DNA of 64,000 nucleotides, taken from Sneathiella sp. (GTDB lineage Bacteria > Pseudomonadota > Alphaproteobacteria > Sneathiellales > Sneathiellaceae). The stretch is taken from the NCBI RefSeq assembly GCF_029233945.1, contig NZ_JARGOQ010000006.1:1-64000 (forward strand), in the 5' to 3' direction. A program made the position numbers and the translations under genes. Of this stretch, positions 9,382 through 19,770 are shown piece by piece. The notes under the pieces are model-generated. The model did not search any database. It was not told the DNA's origin and was given only the letters and a program-made list of their open reading frames with translations. Position 1 is the stretch's first letter. Every line of letters begins with the position of its first letter.

Positions 9382-9918
9382 TTATTTCGTCGGCGCGATA
9401 ACCATCGTCATCTGACGACCTTCCATTTTCGGATGCTGTTCGACTTTCGCCAACTCCTCCGTCTCATCACGAACTTTATGCAGCAGTTTCATGCCGAGCT
9501 CCTGATGGGCCATTTCCCGGCCACGGAAGCGCATCGTGACCTTTACCTTATCGCCAGTTTCCAAAAACTTGTTCACCGCCCGCATCTTGACGTCATAGTC
9601 ATGCTGGTCGATGTTCGGTCGCATCTTGATTTCCTTGATTTCGAAGGTTTTCTGCTTTTTGCGGGCCTTCGCGGCTTTTTTCTGTGCCTCAAACCGGGCG
9701 CGTCCGAAATCCATAAGCTTGCAAACGGGCGTTTCTCCCGGGGAAACCTCCACCAGATCCAATCCTGCCTCGTCGGCCAAACCCATCGCAGCCTGAATGG
9801 AAACCAAACCGATATTATCACCTTCGTCGTTGATCAAACGTACATTGGAGACATTGATATCTTCGTTGGTGCGCGGACCTTCCTTTGTCGGAACCGTATT
9901 TCTTTGTGGGCGAGCTAT
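9382..9918 (-). CDS. infC: Translation initiation factor IF-3, starting at AUA
   Basis: IF-3 binds the 30S subunit, keeps 50S off, and checks start-codon choice. Family residues MDFGRARFEAQKKAAKARKKQ and MRFRGREMAH are present. The first ordinary start codon in frame (TTG at 9835-9837) would remove the conserved N-terminus (ARPQRNTVPTKEGPRTNED). That stretch is open back to ATA at 9916-9918, which follows an in-frame TAA and lies 7 nt after AAGGAG (9931-9926). I therefore place the start at AUA, giving 178 residues. infC is known in E. coli for an AUU start that lets IF-3 repress itself, so AUA here fits the same control. It is downstream of thrS. Confidence 0.93.
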   Translation of the reverse strand: MARPQRNTVPTKEGPRTNEDINVSNVRLINDEGDNIGLVSIQAAMGLADEAGLDLVEVSPGETPVCKLMDFGRARFEAQKKAAKARKKQKTFEIKEIKMRPNIDQHDYDVKMRAVNKFLETGDKVKVTMRFRGREMAHQELGMKLLHKVRDETEELAKVEQHPKMEGRQMTMVIAPTK

Positions 9919-9931
9919 TTACTTTCTCCTT
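9919..9931 (-). promoter_or_regulatory. Ribosome binding site deciding the infC AUA start
   Basis: AAGGAG at 9931-9926 followed by 7 nt and then ATA at 9918-9916, with an in-frame TAA (9921-9919) directly before the ATA. No ATG or GTG and only one late TTG exists in the frame, so this site fixes the unusual start. Confidence 0.85.
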
Positions 9932-10033
9932 GAATAGTTGATCCAATTCCCTTCCTCCTAGAAGGGTTTAGACATGATATTTTATATTTTTTAATGCTTT
10001 ATTGCCACAGCTAGTTTTAGTGTCCGATGCAAA

Positions 10034-11965
10034 TCATTGTCCGGGTACCTTTGCTTCCTCGACAAGCGCAGCAATCGCCTCTTCAAGCAGCAGCACTTTT
10101 TGGTGCTTTTCTCCCAACCGACGGACCGAGATTGTTTTCTCCTCTGCCTCGCGTTTTCCGGCAACCAGCAGGGCTGGCACCTTCGCAAGGCTGTGCTCAC
10201 GGACTTTGTAATTGATTTTCTCGTTCCGAAGATCAAGGCTCGCGCGAATCCCATTCGCTTTAAGGGCCGCCAAAACCTCGCGTGCGTAGTCATCCGCATC
10301 GTCAGTAATAGTGGCAACCACGACCTGCTCCGGCGCGAGCCAAAGCGGGAAGCGTCCCGCATACTCCTCGATCAGAATACCGATAAACCGCTCCATCGAG
10401 CCAAAAATAGCCCGGTGCAACATAACCGGGCGATGCTTCGCGCCGTCCTCGCCAATATAGTTGGCGTTCAACCGCTCAGGCAGCACGAAATCGACCTGCA
10501 AAGTACCACACTGCCAGTCCCGACCAATGGCGTCGGTCAGCACAAATTCCAGCTTCGGGCCATAGAAAGCACCTTCTCCGGGGTTCATACTGTAAGCGAT
10601 ATTGGTCGCCTCGATCGCCTCACGAAGGGCGCCCTCCGCTTTATCCCAGATAGCGTCCTCTCCGGCGCGGACTTCCGGGCGATCAGAAAATTTGACCTTC
10701 ACCTCGGTGAAGCCGAAGTCCTTGTATATCTCCAGAAGCAGTTCACAGAAAATCTCGGTTTCCGACATGATCTGATCTTCGGTGCAGAAGATGTGCGCAT
10801 CATCCTGCGTAAAGCCACGAACGCGCATAATGCCATGCAGCGCTCCGGACGGCTCATATCGGTGGCAGGAACCAAACTCCGCCATCCGGAGCGGCAGATC
10901 CCGATAGCTGGTGATCCCCTGATTGAAAATCTGGACATGGCAGGGGCAGTTCATCGGTTTAAGAGCAAAAGTCCGCTCTTCCGATTCGGTGGTATACATA
11001 TGCTCCCCGAATTTTTCCCAATGCCCCGAGGCTTCCCATAGCTTACGATCGACAAGCTGCGGCGTCTTCACTTCCTTGTAGTCGGCAATCTCCAACTTAT
11101 GGCGAATATAGTTTTCCAGCGTGCGGTAGAGGGTCCAGCCCTTTTCATGCCAGAATACCATACCAACGGCCTCTTCCTGCAAATGAAAGAGATCCATTTC
11201 ACGGCCAAGCTTGCGGTGATCACGTCGCTCAGCCTCTTCCAGCCGATGGAGGTAAGCCTTGAGTTCCTTCTCGTTCCGCCAGGCGGTGCCATAAATCCGC
11301 TGCAGCATCTCATTTCGGGAATCGCCGCGCCAGTAGGCGCCCGCCAGCTTCATCAGCTTGAAGGCATGGCCAAGCTTCTTCGTCGATGGCAGATGCGGCC
11401 CTCGGCATAAATCCTGAAAATCACCCTGGCGATAAATGCCGATTGGCTGGTCTTCGGGAATCGCGTGGATGATGTCCGCCTTGTAATGCTCACCAGCATT
11501 CTTGAAGAAATCGACGGCCTCGCTGCGGGACCATTCCTCCCGGGTAATTTCCTCATCCCGGTCGACGATCTCATGCATCCGCTTTTCGATCTTTTCAAGA
11601 TCGTCCGGCGTAAACGGCTCCTTGCGGGCAAAATCATAGTAAAATCCGTCCTCAATCGACGGGCCGATCGTAACCTGGGTTTCCGGATAAAGCTCCTTCA
11701 CGGCCTCAGCCATCACATGTGCGGCGTCATGACGCAAAAGTTCCAACACTTCCTTGTCTTCATCGCGCGAGGTGACAATCTCAACGGCTGTATCCTGATC
11801 AAGAATCATTTTCAGGTCCTTCATCTCGCCGTTAATTCTTAGGGCGAGAGCCGCCTTTGCGAGACCCGGTCCGATATCCTGCGCCAACTCTGCGCCTGAA
11901 ACCGGATTGTCGAAAGCCCGTTTGCTCCCATCGGGGAGCGTAATTTCTACTTGTCCGTTACCCAT
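10034..11965 (-). CDS. thrS: Threonine-tRNA ligase
   Basis: 643 residues from the ATG giving [19 protein letters not shown] longer frame adds 20 atypical residues. Order: N-terminal TGS domain, editing domain with HxxxH (His79, His83 in [11 protein letters not shown]) that hydrolyses Ser-tRNA-Thr, class II catalytic core with the zinc cysteine in MNCPCH and [17 protein letters not shown] (motif 2), and a C-terminal anticodon-binding domain. It heads the thrS-infC part of the translation cluster. A sigma-70-like promoter lies about 65 bp upstream. Confidence 0.97.
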   Translation of the reverse strand: MGNGQVEITLPDGSKRAFDNPVSGAELAQDIGPGLAKAALALRINGEMKDLKMILDQDTAVEIVTSRDEDKEVLELLRHDAAHVMAEAVKELYPETQVTIGPSIEDGFYYDFARKEPFTPDDLEKIEKRMHEIVDRDEEITREEWSRSEAVDFFKNAGEHYKADIIHAIPEDQPIGIYRQGDFQDLCRGPHLPSTKKLGHAFKLMKLAGAYWRGDSRNEMLQRIYGTAWRNEKELKAYLHRLEEAERRDHRKLGREMDLFHLQEEAVGMVFWHEKGWTLYRTLENYIRHKLEIADYKEVKTPQLVDRKLWEASGHWEKFGEHMYTTESEERTFALKPMNCPCHVQIFNQGITSYRDLPLRMAEFGSCHRYEPSGALHGIMRVRGFTQDDAHIFCTEDQIMSETEIFCELLLEIYKDFGFTEVKVKFSDRPEVRAGEDAIWDKAEGALREAIEATNIAYSMNPGEGAFYGPKLEFVLTDAIGRDWQCGTLQVDFVLPERLNANYIGEDGAKHRPVMLHRAIFGSMERFIGILIEEYAGRFPLWLAPEQVVVATITDDADDYAREVLAALKANGIRASLDLRNEKINYKVREHSLAKVPALLVAGKREAEEKTISVRRLGEKHQKVLLLEEAIAALVEEAKVPGQ

Positions 11966-12031
11966 TAAATACCATCCATTCCATGACCGGCCCCGAGCAA
12001 CACCCTGCCCTGGGTCCGTGATCATGCCGGG

Positions 12032-12059
12032 AATGTAGAAAACTGGCGGGTCATGTCAA
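12032..12059 (-). promoter_or_regulatory. Probable sigma-70 promoter of thrS
   Basis: Minus strand: TTGACA (12059-12054), 16-bp spacer, TACATT (12037-12032). Transcription would start near 12025, leaving a GC-rich leader of about 60 nt before the thrS ATG. No operator resembling the thrS anticodon arm was recognised. Confidence 0.6.
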
Positions 12060-12111
12060 GCGATAGACGCTCTCAGCGGTGAATTAGCGTGGCATGCGTT
12101 GTATTTAGAAG

Positions 12112-13296
12112 CTATCTGATGCCAAGAATATCTTCATATAGCGCTATCGTGGCACCACACATATGCTCAATGGCGAAATGAGCCATGACATGCTCCCGCG
12201 CCTTGATCGCGACCGCCTCTCTATCTTCCGAGGACAGATCTATCGCCTCTGCCAGCGCCGCCGCCATTTCATCAATATCGCCGACCGGCACCAGCCAGCC
12301 CGTTTCTCTATCGATAATCGTCTCCATAGAGCCGCCATGCGCCGTCGCGATGACCGGCCGGCCCATGGCCTGCGCCTCCACGGCGATACGGCCGAACCCT
12401 TCGGGTACTGTCGTCGCGGACACCACCACATCGGACAGCATCAACGCCACCGCCATATCATCGCAATGGCCCTTGATCTGGACCCTGCCTTCAAGGCCGT
12501 GGGATCTCACGAGGGTATTCAGCTCAGCGCAATAGGCCTCCCGCCCGTCCGTGCTGCCCACAAGAAGCGCCAGAAATTCGCGGTCCTTGATCCGTGCCAG
12601 GGCGTCGATAAAGGTTCTATGCCCCTTCAACCGCGTCAGGCGCCCCGGCAACATGACGACAGGCACCCCATCCGGCAGGCCCCAGCTTCTTGCCATATCG
12701 ATGATGCGCTCCGCATGGATGGCAGCAGGATTGAATTTACGACAGTCCACCCCGCGCGGGATGATCACGACCTTCTCAGGCGCAATATCATAGTTTTTAA
12801 GGATATGATCTGCGATAAAATCCGATATCGCGATTACTTTCTCCCCCTTCGTCATGATCGCATTATAGGCATTCTTCAGGAAGCCCCCGCGATTATAGGC
12901 CGCATGAAATGTCGTAACAAAATGAGCGCCTGTCTTTTTTGCCGCGAAATAAGCGCTCCACGCCGGGGCCCGGCTGCGCGCGTGGATGATATCAACGTCA
13001 AACTCCCGGACAATTGCCGCAAGCCGCGAAATATTTCGCTGCATTACAAAGGGGTTCTTGGAGGCCGCAGGAAGGGTAATATGGCGTACGCCGATCCGCT
13101 TGAGTTCATGAGTCATAATACCGCCAGAGGAGGCAACAATCGGCGTCCAGCCTTTCTCCTTCAACGCCGAGGCCATCTCAATCGTGCCGCGCTCCACACC
13201 GCCGCCGTTTAAACTTGGCAGGATTTGTAAAACTGTCGGATGACGGCTTTCGTTCATCGATGAAGGAGTGCTATGCTCAGGGTCCATATTGCTCAT
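12112..13296 (-). CDS. Glycosyltransferase family 4 (GT-B fold)
   Basis: A 394-residue retaining glycosyltransferase of the GT4 group. The N-terminal half has the glycine-rich acceptor loop LPSLNGGGVERGT. The C-terminal half has the sugar-nucleotide site EGFGRIAVEAQAMGRPVIATAHGG near residue 300, with the conserved E-x7-E pattern. It probably acts at the cytoplasmic face in cell-envelope polysaccharide or LPS assembly. Donor and acceptor are unknown. Two later ATGs, the last at 13257 (MNESRHPTVLQ), are possible starts. The 13296 ATG leaves only 22 bp to the divergent hydrolase gene. Confidence 0.88.
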   Translation of the reverse strand: MSNMDPEHSTPSSMNESRHPTVLQILPSLNGGGVERGTIEMASALKEKGWTPIVASSGGIMTHELKRIGVRHITLPAASKNPFVMQRNISRLAAIVREFDVDIIHARSRAPAWSAYFAAKKTGAHFVTTFHAAYNRGGFLKNAYNAIMTKGEKVIAISDFIADHILKNYDIAPEKVVIIPRGVDCRKFNPAAIHAERIIDMARSWGLPDGVPVVMLPGRLTRLKGHRTFIDALARIKDREFLALLVGSTDGREAYCAELNTLVRSHGLEGRVQIKGHCDDMAVALMLSDVVVSATTVPEGFGRIAVEAQAMGRPVIATAHGGSMETIIDRETGWLVPVGDIDEMAAALAEAIDLSSEDREAVAIKAREHVMAHFAIEHMCGATIALYEDILGIR

Positions 13297-13318
13297 CAAC
13301 GGTTATTGTTACTCTCAA

Positions 13319-14077
13319 ATGACGACGACAGACACACCTAGTATGCTGGCCCGACCCGACGGTCAATCCCTTGCGTATCATCACACGGCAGGCTTCTCAC
13401 CCGGTGTGATATTTTGTTCGGGATTTATGTCCGATATGGAGGGGACCAAGGCAACCGCACTCGAGAAAGCAATGACCTCCCTCCACCGTAGCTATACACG
13501 ATTTGATTATCTTGGGCACGGGCAATCAACCGGCAACTTCACCGAAGGCACAATCAGCCGCTGGACCGATGATGCGCTGGCGATACTGGATGATTGCACG
13601 GCGGGGCCGCAGATCATTGTCGGGTCGTCCATGGGGGGATGGATCGGCTTGCGCATGGCGCTGCTGCGCCCGGAACGCATTGCCGGCTTCGTCGGTATCG
13701 CCGCGGCACCGGATTTCACAGCCCGCATGTGGGACGACATGCCGCAGGAGGGGAAGGACGCGATCAGCGCGAACGGGTTCTGGGAACAGCCGTCCGAATA
13801 TTCCGACGAGCCCTATGTCATCACCAAGAAGCTGCTGGATGACGGCCCGCGCAATTTTCTTCTGGAGGGCCCGATAGATGTGAGCTGTCCTGTCCATCTG
13901 CTACAGGGAATGAAGGATGACAGCGTGCCCTGGGAAACCGCCCTCAAAATCCAGGAGGCGCTTGTCAGTGAAGATGTCACCGTGTCGTTAATTAAAAACG
14001 GCGATCATCGCCTCTCCGAGCCGGACGATATTACCCGTCTGGTCCTTGCAACCGAGCGAATAGGCAATATGTTGTAA
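13319..14077 (+). CDS. Alpha/beta hydrolase
   Basis: 252 residues, MTTTDTPSMLARPDGQ. It has the nucleophile elbow GSSMGG (Ser near residue 102), an acid loop GMKDDSVPW and a catalytic His in NGDHRLS, completing a Ser-Asp-His triad. An oxyanion region precedes FDYLGHGQSTG. The overall pattern resembles the ABHD10-type thioesterase/esterase branch, a family-level inference. The frame is open 17 codons upstream, but those overlap the divergent glycosyltransferase start, so the ATG at 13319 is preferred. Confidence 0.85.
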   Translation: MTTTDTPSMLARPDGQSLAYHHTAGFSPGVIFCSGFMSDMEGTKATALEKAMTSLHRSYTRFDYLGHGQSTGNFTEGTISRWTDDALAILDDCTAGPQIIVGSSMGGWIGLRMALLRPERIAGFVGIAAAPDFTARMWDDMPQEGKDAISANGFWEQPSEYSDEPYVITKKLLDDGPRNFLLEGPIDVSCPVHLLQGMKDDSVPWETALKIQEALVSEDVTVSLIKNGDHRLSEPDDITRLVLATERIGNML

Positions 14078-14284
14078 TTTATCGGAAAATTACCGCAAAC
14101 TGCCGTAAAACGGTCATATTTTTCAGCTATTAGGTAACCATCGTTCATGTCATCAATCGATGGCTAACTTACTGTATTGTAATGATATTTTTAGTTACTG
14201 ACGATTCGGCCCGAACGGCAAGAGTCGAGCATGAAAAAAGAGTGATATTCATCACTGGAAATTAATAAAAAAAGCACCAAATAG

Positions 14285-14403
14285 GGTGTATAGCTTAGTA
14301 CAGACGCTATCAAAACTTTTGCTGATCCTTGGGAAAGTCCCCCTCTCCCATTGAAAGGCAATGTAAAGCCGGATCGATCCCCCCTCTCGATCCGGCTTTT
14401 TTT
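14285..14403 (+). ncRNA. Candidate trans-acting small RNA
   Basis: Plus-strand features in order are a short stem GGG-AAAGT-CCC (14331-14341), an unpaired pyrimidine run CCCCTCTCCC resembling an anti-Shine-Dalgarno seed, a stem CATTG-AAAGG-CAATG (14349-14363), and an intrinsic terminator with seven Ts (14365-14403). The terminator is 290 bp past the nearest plus-strand gene stop, so it is unlikely to serve that gene. The 5' end is a guess. No clear promoter was found, and the terminator might instead serve DUF2842 on the other strand. Confidence 0.3.
14365..14403 (+). terminator. Intrinsic terminator (plus strand)
   Basis: A 13-bp perfect stem, AAAGCCGGATCGA with TCGATCCGGCTTT, a C-rich loop, and seven Ts following on the plus strand. 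On the minus strand the tail is only TTTA, so it would be a weaker terminator for the DUF2842 gene. Confidence 0.85.
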
Positions 14404-14407
14404 ATGC

Positions 14408-14617
14408 CTACTCTTCCGGATCCACTGGTGTCTGCATCCATCTGATAATTTTCGCGGCGGGAAAAATCCAGATGACGCCTGCAATCGGATAGAAGATCAA
14501 CTCCACCAGCTTGTTTTCCGGCAGAAATCGAGTGGCAATAAAAACGCAGATCACGCAGTAAATTCCTAAAAGGAATAGCAATCCGGCCAGACCTATTATT
14601 TTTCGAGAAGACGTCAT
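14408..14617 (-). CDS. DUF2842 family small membrane protein
   Basis: 69 residues with two membrane segments (about 7-29 and 38-57) and the family ending PAAKIIRWMQTPVDPEE. DUF2842 proteins are common in alphaproteobacteria and have no known role. The gene stands alone between two plus-strand genes. Confidence 0.75.
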   Translation of the reverse strand: MTSSRKIIGLAGLLFLLGIYCVICVFIATRFLPENKLVELIFYPIAGVIWIFPAAKIIRWMQTPVDPEE

Positions 14618-14791
14618 AATTCCACAAATTTACGGTTTTCATTTCGCCGGATATGTTAAAGTCAATGGCATCCAGCATAAGCCAAGAACAGATGGGTATT
14701 GCCATACTTTTGACAAAATACCAACGCATGCCGGACATTATTCTATGGCCAACTCCGGCATATTACGACGTTAGTACTATTGGGGAAAAAT

Positions 14792-15382
14792 ATGTTTCAA
14801 AAGAAACCGAAATTAACCGATACACCTGAAACCGATAAGGATACTTCTACTCCTTCTGAACAGAAACTTGAAAGCAGAGTAAAACCGATGACGACAACTG
14901 GTGGAACAAGAAGCTTTGGCATTGATAACAGCGCCCGCACGAAACCTGCCCCCTATGGCGCGGCAGCGGAGACAAAGAAAGAGGGCAGCAAGCTTCATGT
15001 CGGCGCAGATATTCACTTAAAGGGTGAGATTACCGCCTGTGACCGCCTGATTGTTGAAGGAAAAGTCGAAGCATCGATGACCAGTAAGGAAATCGAAATC
15101 AGCGAAAGCGGAATGTTCAACGGCACCGTTGATATCGATACAGCCGACATTTCCGGCAAGTTCGATGGCACAATGAAGGCCCGTAAACGTCTGGTCATCC
15201 GCAAAACCGGCTGTGTGACCGGCACAATCAGCTACGGCGAGATTGAGATTGAGCCAGGCGGAGAGATCGGCGGCAGCATGCAGAAGATTGCTGGCGAGCA
15301 GCCGAATCTGCTGACCGCAATGGAAAAAGACAAAGGCAAAACAGAAGAGAGCGAAACCAAAGCCGAGAAAGAATCGGTCTAG
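14792..15382 (+). CDS. Bactofilin family cytoskeletal protein
   Basis: 196 residues from ATG (MFQKKPKL), after GGGGA. Flexible, charged N- and C-terminal tails flank a central bactofilin domain (about residues 60-150) made of repeated beta turns: VGADIHLKGEITACDRLIVEGKVEA and FNGTVDIDTADISGKFDGTMKARKRLVI. Bactofilins polymerise without nucleotide into right-handed beta-helix filaments at the membrane and help place wall enzymes or stalks. No M23 peptidase gene, a frequent partner, is adjacent. The next genes encode a sigma-factor operon. Confidence 0.9.
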   Translation: MFQKKPKLTDTPETDKDTSTPSEQKLESRVKPMTTTGGTRSFGIDNSARTKPAPYGAAAETKKEGSKLHVGADIHLKGEITACDRLIVEGKVEASMTSKEIEISESGMFNGTVDIDTADISGKFDGTMKARKRLVIRKTGCVTGTISYGEIEIEPGGEIGGSMQKIAGEQPNLLTAMEKDKGKTEESETKAEKESV

Positions 15383-15510
15383 CCGCCAACCTGTTTTTCG
15401 ACACTTAATCGTTCGTGTAATTTCTTGCGACGGATTTAGTCCCGCCCTCCGTTTAACATATAGTTGTGGCGGGCGGCGGACTGCCGTTCCTGAGGAACCG
15501 TCAGGTGATA

Positions 15511-16083
15511 ATGCATAAATCGAGCGAGATTGAAAAAGACGCAAAGCTTATGCAGGAAGTCGCTGGCGGGAATGCTTCTGCAAGCCGAATGGTTGCCGAT
15601 CTTTATCTGGATCGGTCATATCGTCTGGCGTTGCGCATCCTGGGGGACAAAAGCCTTGCCGAAGATATGGCCCAGGAAGCCTTCATCAAGCTTTGGAAGC
15701 AAGCGCCGAAGTGGCAAGCCAAAGCACAGATCAAAACCTGGCTACATCGCGTCACACATAATTTATGTGTCGATTATTTACGCGCGCAAAAGCGGTATAG
15801 TGATGAAGAAGTCCCGGATATGGAAGATCCAAAGCCAGATGTTTTGCAAATGAAGGCTCAGCAGCAACTTGGCGACAAAGTCAATGAAGCGCTGCAAAAG
15901 CTCCCGGTCCGGCAACGGATTGCAATTTCGCTGGTACATTATGAGGAATGTGGAAATATAGAGGCGGCGGCCACTATGAAAATTTCCGTCGATGCGCTTG
16001 AATCACTGCTCGCACGGGGACGTCGCAAATTGAAAGAATTACTGGTACCCGCCCGGCGGTTGATGGAAGGAGAGGAGAAATGA
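15511..16083 (+). CDS. ECF-type RNA polymerase sigma factor
   Basis: 190 residues from ATG (MHKSSEIEKD), after AGGTGA. Only sigma regions 2 (about 27-93, including EDMAQEAFIKLWKQAP and the -10 reading helix) and 4 (about 120-175, LPVRQRIAISL then a helix-turn-helix) are present, which defines the ECF group. It probably directs a stress regulon, including this operon. Its TGA overlaps the next ATG by 4 bp (ATGA). The partner genes make regulation by a membrane anti-sigma factor likely. Confidence 0.92.
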   Translation: MHKSSEIEKDAKLMQEVAGGNASASRMVADLYLDRSYRLALRILGDKSLAEDMAQEAFIKLWKQAPKWQAKAQIKTWLHRVTHNLCVDYLRAQKRYSDEEVPDMEDPKPDVLQMKAQQQLGDKVNEALQKLPVRQRIAISLVHYEECGNIEAAATMKISVDALESLLARGRRKLKELLVPARRLMEGEEK

Positions 16084-16532
16084 GTAAAGACCTGTCGGCA
16101 GAACTTGAGCGGTTCAAAGCAGTGGTGGAAACCTATGGCGCCCGCGAAACCGCCTGGCCGGTGGAAGACCTTCCCATGATGGAAAGATTGCTTTCTTCTT
16201 CGGACGTGGCCCGCAGTCTGCTGCGCCAGGAGCAGAAATTCGATCAGCTCCTCCAGGATCTTTCACAACCTGTGAATCATTCATCCGATTTGCTGGGCCG
16301 TGTCTTGGTAAATGCCGAGGAAGTTAATCCCGGCCCATTCCTCAAGAGCCTTTGGCCCTTCGGATCGATCTGGCAACCGGCCGCCGGAATGGCGGTTGCG
16401 GCCTGCCTTGGCATTCTGATCGGATTCGCGAGCCCTAACATCCTCTCCAACGGCGATGATTATGCGCTCAATGATACTTTTTTCAGCGGCGGCACCATGA
16501 GTGATTTGGAAATTGATTATGAAAACCTCTAG
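16080..16532 (+). CDS. Putative membrane anti-sigma factor
   Basis: 150 residues: an acidic/amphipathic cytoplasmic part (about 1-95) rich in predicted helices, one membrane segment (about 100-118, AAGMAVAACLGILIGFAS) and a short periplasmic tail. This layout and its position coupled to an ECF sigma gene suggest it holds the sigma factor at the membrane. No zinc-binding HxxxCxxC motif is present, so it is not a classical ZAS anti-sigma factor. The function is inferred from context only. Confidence 0.6.
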   Translation: MSKDLSAELERFKAVVETYGARETAWPVEDLPMMERLLSSSDVARSLLRQEQKFDQLLQDLSQPVNHSSDLLGRVLVNAEEVNPGPFLKSLWPFGSIWQPAAGMAVAACLGILIGFASPNILSNGDDYALNDTFFSGGTMSDLEIDYENL

Positions 16533-16998
16533 GCAGAAACTCCTTTCCGCAGCGCTTATCCTGTCGGTGGCAATCAATATCATCATCGGCGGCTTTGTCA
16601 TCACACAGTGGATCGACCACGGGCCGGGAAAGCGGCATGGCGACAGATTCCATTTTGACCGCCGTGCGGCGGTTACCGTCCTTGATGAACGCCAGCAAGA
16701 AGAACTTGAGGATTTATGGAAGGAACGCCGGAAGAATATCCGCCCTTACTTCAAGGAATTTCGCGACTATCGCGAAAAGCTGGCGGAGCTGTATAGCGCC
16801 GAGGAGCTGGATCTCGTTGCCATAAACCAAACCTATGCCGACATGACCGCAAAGCAGCTTCAGATCGAGAGCTATATGCAGGCCTCCATGCTGGAGCTTG
16901 CCAAATCACTTCCTGATGACAAACGCGCCGCATTTTTCAAAGAAGGTTTTCAATCGCAAAAGAAAAGATTCAAATCTGAAAAAGAAGATCAAAAATGA
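16519..16998 (+). CDS. CnrX/ZraP-like periplasmic metal-sensor family protein
   Basis: 159 residues from ATG at 16519. The upstream GTG at 16501 is less likely. One N-terminal membrane anchor or signal (about 8-30) is followed by a His-rich patch (His34, 40 and 45) and a long charged helical hairpin (DERQQEELEDLWKERRKN and similar), as in the heavy-metal resistance/CpxP/Spy superfamily. In cnrYXH systems a protein of this fold senses metal and frees the sigma factor, a role suggested here by position. It overlaps the previous gene by 14 bp and the next by 4. Confidence 0.65.
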   Translation: MKTSRQKLLSAALILSVAINIIIGGFVITQWIDHGPGKRHGDRFHFDRRAAVTVLDERQQEELEDLWKERRKNIRPYFKEFRDYREKLAELYSAEELDLVAINQTYADMTAKQLQIESYMQASMLELAKSLPDDKRAAFFKEGFQSQKKRFKSEKEDQK

Positions 16999-17618
16999 CA
17001 GATCGGCGGCAATTCTCACCCGCAACGGAGCGAAACCGGGAACCAATTCTGAAGACGCTGAAAGGCTGGTTACCGGCAAGCGGGACGGTTCTGGAAGTCG
17101 CGAGCGGGAGCGGCGAACATGCCGTCTTTTTCGCGCCCAAAGTCAAACCACTTATCTGGCAAACCAGCAATTATGACGCCGAACAGATCGACAGCGCCAT
17201 GGACTGGCTTGCCCATAGTCCGTCGAACAACTTGGTGCCGCCAGTCAAGCTTGATGTGACGGAGACCAAATGGCCAGTTGAAGCGGCCAACTATCAAAGC
17301 GCACCTGTCACCGCCATTTTCAATGCCAACATGATCCATATTTCCCCCTGGCAAACCTGCGAAGGGTTGATGGCGGGCGCAGGCCGGATACTGCCTGCAA
17401 GCGGACGCCTTTTTCTCTATGGTCCTTTTAAATTCAAGGGGCAACATACGGCCATCAGCAACGAAAGGTTTGACGAGTGGCTTAAATCTCTCGATCCCGA
17501 ATATGGCGTAAGAGACATGGAGGCTGTGCTGGATGAAGCTTCAAAGAATGGCCTTCGGCATATCATCGCAAGGCCCATGCCCTCGAATAACTTTTTTCAC
17601 CTGTTTGAGAAGATCTGA
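16995..17618 (+). CDS. DUF938 family SAM-dependent methyltransferase-like protein
   Basis: 207 residues with the SAM-binding motif I VLEVASGSGEHAVFFA, motif II-like LDVTETKWP and FNANMIHISPW, the pattern of DUF938 (METTL26-like) proteins. The methylated substrate is unknown. Its ATG overlaps the preceding stop by 4 bp, so it belongs to the sigma-factor operon, an unusual partner for a metal-responsive unit. Confidence 0.85.
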   Translation: MTDRRQFSPATERNREPILKTLKGWLPASGTVLEVASGSGEHAVFFAPKVKPLIWQTSNYDAEQIDSAMDWLAHSPSNNLVPPVKLDVTETKWPVEAANYQSAPVTAIFNANMIHISPWQTCEGLMAGAGRILPASGRLFLYGPFKFKGQHTAISNERFDEWLKSLDPEYGVRDMEAVLDEASKNGLRHIIARPMPSNNFFHLFEKI

Positions 17619-17661
17619 ATCCTAAGACTACGGTCGATCCTTGTTGAAATCACCTGGCCAC

Positions 17662-17697
17662 AAAAAAGGGCTGCCCCGAAAGGCAGCCCAATTTTTT
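17662..17697. terminator. Terminator between DUF938 gene and groEL
   Basis: Stem GGGCTGCC/GGCAGCCC with loop CCGAAA, flanked by six As on one side and six Ts on the other, so it can act on both strands. It ends groESL and the convergent sigma operon. Confidence 0.9.
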
Positions 17698-17719
17698 GGT
17701 CGTATGAGAAGGGCCGGAC

Positions 17720-19384
<1,665 letters not shown>

Positions 19385-19399
19385 TCACAAATGTGTTGA

Positions 19400-19687
19400 T
19401 TAGGCCAAAATGCCCATGATGTCTGATTCTTTCATGATCAAGACGTCTTCACCGTCAACCTTGATCTCGGTTCCGGACCATTTACCGAAAACAACCTTGT
19501 CGCCGACTTTTACGTCGAGCGGACGGACAGTGCCGTCTTCTGCGATGGCACCATTGCCAACGGCCAGAACGTCACCTTCGGAAGGTTTTTCCTGTGCGCT
19601 GTCTACAAGAATAATGCCGCCAGCTGATTTTTCTTCAGCTTCGATGCGCTTGACCAATACGCGATCATGCAATGGACGAAATTTCAT
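19400..19687 (-). CDS. groES: Co-chaperonin GroES
   Basis: 95 residues, [35 protein letters not shown], with the mobile loop that contacts GroEL around residues 20-32. It is first in the groESL operon with GGGAG upstream of the ATG. Heat-shock control by HrcA is implied by the CIRCE element near the predicted transcription start. Confidence 0.98.
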   Translation of the reverse strand: MKFRPLHDRVLVKRIEAEEKSAGGIILVDSAQEKPSEGDVLAVGNGAIAEDGTVRPLDVKVGDKVVFGKWSGTEIKVDGEDVLIMKESDIMGILA

Positions 19688-19730
19688 TAAAGTCTCCCTC
19701 ATCTTTGGATAAGTAACGTTTTAATCATTG

Positions 19731-19757
19731 TTAGCACTCTGTCCTAACGAGTGCTAA
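19731..19757 (-). promoter_or_regulatory. CIRCE operator for HrcA
   Basis: TTAGCACTC (19731-19739), nine bases, GAGTGCTAA (19749-19757): an exact match to the CIRCE consensus. HrcA binds it and represses groESL until heat stress. It lies just downstream of the -10 box, where it would block polymerase. Confidence 0.97.
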
Positions 19758-19770
19758 CAAATTCGTTTTG

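Larger units (their letters stand above)
14078..14407. other. Gene-free AT-rich stretch of 330 bp
   Basis: No open frame here has convincing coding character. The first 200 bp are AT-rich with no recognised promoter. The last 120 bp contain stacked short hairpins ending in a strong plus-strand terminator and are listed separately as a candidate small RNA. Confidence 0.6.

Noticed and set aside
11966-12111. Possible T-box or tRNA-like leader for thrS
   Set aside because: No T-box sequence is present, the system is not expected in this phylum, and the leader is only about 60 nt.
12163-13212. A 349-codon plus-strand frame opposite the glycosyltransferase
   Set aside because: It is the antisense shadow of a clear GT4 gene. 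Its translation shows no domain and has skewed His/Arg/Pro composition.
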